From NCBI GenBank assembly GCA_039680225.1, contig JBDKTK010000272.1:1-6944 (forward strand): 6,944 nt of DNA, given 5' to 3'. This DNA is from JBDKTK01 sp039680225 (GTDB lineage: Bacteria > Desulfobacterota > Syntrophia > Syntrophales > UBA4778). A program made the translations under genes and the position numbers. Below are positions 5,498 through 6,944 of this stretch, one piece after another; position 1 is the first letter of the stretch, and the number at the start of each line of letters is the position of its first letter. The notes beneath the pieces are model-generated. The model was not told where the DNA came from. It worked only from the letters and a program-made list of their open reading frames with translations, and did no database searches.

Positions 5498-6424
5498 TCA
5501 GGAAACCAATACGCCGAGGGCTATATCGGTGATGATTGTCTTGTGGGAATCCGACCGGGAGGGGATCACGATCGGTATTCCGGCGCCCATGATAAAAGCG
5601 TGCCTCCTGTAGCCGGTGAAAATATCCCTCTCGCCCATGCTGTCAATCTTCACAAAAACATTCCCGAAGTCCAGGTTGTGGACGAGAAGGATGTCGGGAA
5701 TCCGGGAATAGTCGACCTTGTCAAACCCTTCGAGGAAACCTTCCCTGCCGAGCAGGAAGTCCGAGAGGGATGAACCCTCAACCGGGGTGGGGAGGCCCTG
5801 TTCCGCAAAGGCTTCCCTGATCTTCCCGGCATCGGAAATGGAGTCAAGCCGATCGTTCAATTCCCGGTTGGTGGCTATAATGCCAACCTGCGGGCTGTCA
5901 TATCCAAGCCGGGAGAACATGAACATGGCGTTCTTGAGGATTCCCATCTTGGCGCTGAAATCGGGGGCCACTGTAATGGCTATATCCGCGACGCCGATAA
6001 GTTTCGGCAAGGGGCGGAACTGCATCAGGCCCACCGCGCAAATCTGCTTTTTCCTGCCCTTTTTTGACGAAGCCCGAATGAGGGTCCTGTAAAGAGGGGG
6101 GCCTTCTATCCAGGCGCGCAGGATGAAATCTGCCTGTCCCTCAAGGGCAAGCTGGACTCCCCGCTCGGCTTTTTTCTGAGAAGCCCTTTCATCGAAGACG
6201 TCGAACTTCGAAATATCGAACCCTATCTCCCCGGCTATTTTGCGTATCTTCTCTTCATCCCCAATCAAAAGAGGCTCTGCATAGCCTCTTTCATAAGCCT
6301 CCTTCAAGGCCAGGAGGAATTCCCTGCTTTCCGCCCCGACAACGGACACCTTCTTGGGACCGGATGACCTTGCCACTTCTCCCGCTATATGTTCCGCTTC
6401 TTCAAAACTCCTTAAAGTTTTCAT
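5498..6424 (-). CDS. Divergent phosphate acetyl/butyryltransferase-family protein (308 aa), first gene of pair
   Basis: The 308-aa product has the N-terminal pattern of the family (KKVSVVGAESREFLLALKEA, then AEPLLIGDEEKI at 49-60), a central ADIAITVAPDFSAK with ILKNA (146-166), SPQVGIIATNRELN (177-190) and the C-terminal IPIVIPSRSDS (283-293) with ITDIALG, which is the usual phosphotransacylase ending. The GPL-x-x-D-x-A motif is replaced by VEGSSLSDFLL (215-225), and the acidic P-x-I-E-x-G-N segment reads NLDFGNVFVK (250-259). A basic stretch, SSKKGRKK (119-126), lies where the family has its loop near the substrate site. The start ATG 6424 has AGGGA about 8 nt upstream. It is the first gene of a two-gene operon with the 279-aa paralog. 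It may be an enzyme with changed specificity or a regulatory or structural partner; the fold assignment is safer than the activity. Confidence 0.8.
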   Translation of the reverse strand: MKTLRSFEEAEHIAGEVARSSGPKKVSVVGAESREFLLALKEAYERGYAEPLLIGDEEKIRKIAGEIGFDISKFDVFDERASQKKAERGVQLALEGQADFILRAWIEGPPLYRTLIRASSKKGRKKQICAVGLMQFRPLPKLIGVADIAITVAPDFSAKMGILKNAMFMFSRLGYDSPQVGIIATNRELNDRLDSISDAGKIREAFAEQGLPTPVEGSSLSDFLLGREGFLEGFDKVDYSRIPDILLVHNLDFGNVFVKIDSMGERDIFTGYRRHAFIMGAGIPIVIPSRSDSHKTIITDIALGVLVS

Positions 6425-6467
6425 AAATCACATCCCTGATCAATATGGCCGCGCCTTATCCATATCC

Positions 6468-6489
6468 TTTGAGTTTTTTAAAACTCAAA
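6468..6489. promoter_or_regulatory. Palindrome upstream of the phosphotransacylase operon, candidate operator
   Basis: TTTGAGTTTT (6468-6477) and AAAACTCAAA (6480-6489) are perfect reverse complements separated by TT. It lies 44 bp upstream of the operon's first start codon. On the minus strand its TTGAGT could serve as a -35 box, with only a weak -10 (ATATGG) 17 bp further on. The lack of GC in the stem speaks against a terminator and for a regulator site. Confidence 0.45.
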
Positions 6490-6740
6490 AAAGCTCTCTC
6501 GTTTCATCAACACCACACAATTAAAAACAGCCGCTAAAAGGTCGCTAATTCGGGAAGCTGATTTCAGTAATCGGCGTTGCGCAGGCGCACTAACGCCTTA
6601 CCTGGGGGAAAGGGCTAAATTGGTCTCAGATAATACCAATGATGGTTACTTTGGAGCTATTACGATCGAACCTTCAAATTGTCGCCCGAAATTCTGAAAT
6701 CATGGGAGACCTCTTTCAGATTCGCAATTGAAAGTCAGCC

Positions 6741-6772
6741 TTACCTGCTTTTAGTTCCTTTACCTGCTCTTA
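6741..6772 (+). repeat. 13-nt direct repeat with 19-nt period
   Basis: TTACCTGCTTTTA (6741-6753) and TTACCTGCTCTTA (6760-6772) differ at one base. The 19-nt period is close to two helical turns, so both copies would face the same side of the DNA, as for tandem activator sites. CTTACCTG also occurs at 6597-6604, slightly further upstream. Confidence 0.35.
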
Positions 6773-6831
6773 AAGACTCAGTCCTGTTCCTCTCTCTCCA
6801 TACTTCTAAAACTTTCGACCTATTTCTTCAC

Positions 6832-6873
6832 AAATTGTCCTGTGTCTTTTGGACATTTTCTGAAAATTTGTCA
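6832..6873. promoter_or_regulatory. Cluster of TTGTCC/GGACA half-sites before the plus-strand gene at 6900
   Basis: AAATTGTCC (6832-6840) and GGACATTTT (6851-6859) form a 9-bp inverted repeat with one mismatch and a 10-bp spacer. TTGTCA (6868-6873) follows and could be a third half-site or a -35 box, though no good -10 lies 16-18 bp after it. The position 27-68 bp before the start codon fits an operator. Confidence 0.3.
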
Positions 6874-6899
6874 ACAGTATTTTTAACGATAATTTCACC

Positions 6900-6944
6900 A
6901 TGGAGAAAACGACGAACATATTTACGAACAAATTCATTTCTTTA
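6900..6944 (+). CDS. Start of a protein-coding gene running off the right edge, possibly a transporter
   Basis: ATG 6900 opens 15 codons, MEKTTNIFTNKFISL, up to the window end. The pattern of a short polar start, then IFTNKF and a hydrophobic run, resembles the N-terminus of major facilitator superfamily transporters, just before their first membrane helix. With 15 residues this is only a guess. No clear Shine-Dalgarno sequence precedes it. The operator-like cluster upstream supports a gene start here. Confidence 0.35.
   Translation, partial: MEKTTNIFTNKFISL

Larger units (their letters stand above)
6425..6899. other. 475-bp divergent intergenic region with several repeats
   Basis: No convincing gene lies here. 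From the left it holds the 22-bp palindrome (6468-6489), a GC-rich hairpin-like sequence (GGCGTT 6573-6578 / AACGCC 6592-6597), ATTGGT/ACCAAT (6619-6624 / 6635-6640), a 13-nt direct repeat with 19-nt spacing (6741-6772), and a TTGTCC/GGACA cluster (6832-6873). It must contain the promoter of the minus-strand operon and probably that of the plus-strand gene starting at 6900. Confidence 0.6.

Noticed and set aside
5438..5773. Plus-strand 111-codon ORF across the junction of the two phosphotransacylase genes
   Set aside because: It overlaps both genes on the opposite strand and has no start signal of its own.
6573..6597. GGCGTT/AACGCC hairpin-like sequence as a terminator or insertion-sequence end
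   Set aside because: There is no U-tract on either side, the stem needs a 3-nt bulge to extend, and no second copy or transposase gene is present in the window.
6639..6731. Plus-strand 30-codon ORF starting MMVTLELLRSN
   Set aside because: It reads plausibly but is short and has no ribosome-binding site; it overlaps the ATTGGT/ACCAAT repeat. Not enough to call a gene.

Overview
The window looks like a piece of a bacterial chromosome from an anaerobic, probably fermentative or syntrophic organism of about 50% GC. Three things suggest this: a CoA-transferase of the butyryl-CoA:acetate type, two phosphate acetyl/butyryltransferase-like genes, and a large flavoprotein with an iron-sulfur N-terminus. 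A Desulfobacterota (Syntrophales-like) or clostridial-type anaerobe would fit. No rRNA, tRNA or other taxonomic marker is present, so this is inference only.

Layout, left to right. (1) Positions 1-260, minus strand: 5' part of a UbiE/MenG-like SAM methyltransferase gene, cut by the window edge. (2) 261-444: divergent promoter region with a perfect 16-bp palindrome built from GGATTTTA half-sites, and a further half-site near the oxidoreductase gene. (3) 445-2304, plus strand: a 619-aa Fe-S/FAD (PCMH-type) oxidoreductase. (4) 2436-2469: a strong bidirectional terminator between convergent genes. (5) 2487-3821, minus strand: a family I CoA-transferase with all its active-site motifs. (6) 3822-4641: an 820-bp stretch without a confident gene. 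It is rich in structure: an orphan minus-strand terminator, a 13-bp hairpin with a Shine-Dalgarno-like loop, a 9-bp inverted repeat, one 41-codon plus-strand ORF behind a near-perfect ribosome-binding site, and the terminator of the next operon. (7) 4642-5481 and 5498-6424, minus strand: two tandem phosphotransacylase-family genes 16 bp apart, almost certainly one operon, transcribed from the right. (8) 6425-6899: a regulatory region with several repeats, then the first 15 codons of a plus-strand gene that runs off the window.

How the genes may work together (inference): the CoA-transferase can swap CoA between acyl-CoA and a free acid, and phosphotransacylases convert acyl-CoA plus phosphate to acyl-phosphate. 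Both belong to the end of short-chain acyl-CoA metabolism, where CoA is recycled or ATP is made. No acyl (acetate/butyrate) kinase, Etf or acyl-CoA dehydrogenase gene is seen, so the exact substrate cannot be read from this window. The Fe-S flavoprotein could feed electrons from a 2-hydroxy acid or similar donor into the respiratory chain, perhaps menaquinone, in line with the methyltransferase next to it, but it has its own promoter and is not in an operon with the others.

The most interesting points are the two adjacent phosphotransacylase paralogs, which have lost different parts of the family signature, and the structured 820-bp region, which may hold a small RNA or a small protein gene. 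I did not find clear evidence of a wholly new system, mobile element or CRISPR array.
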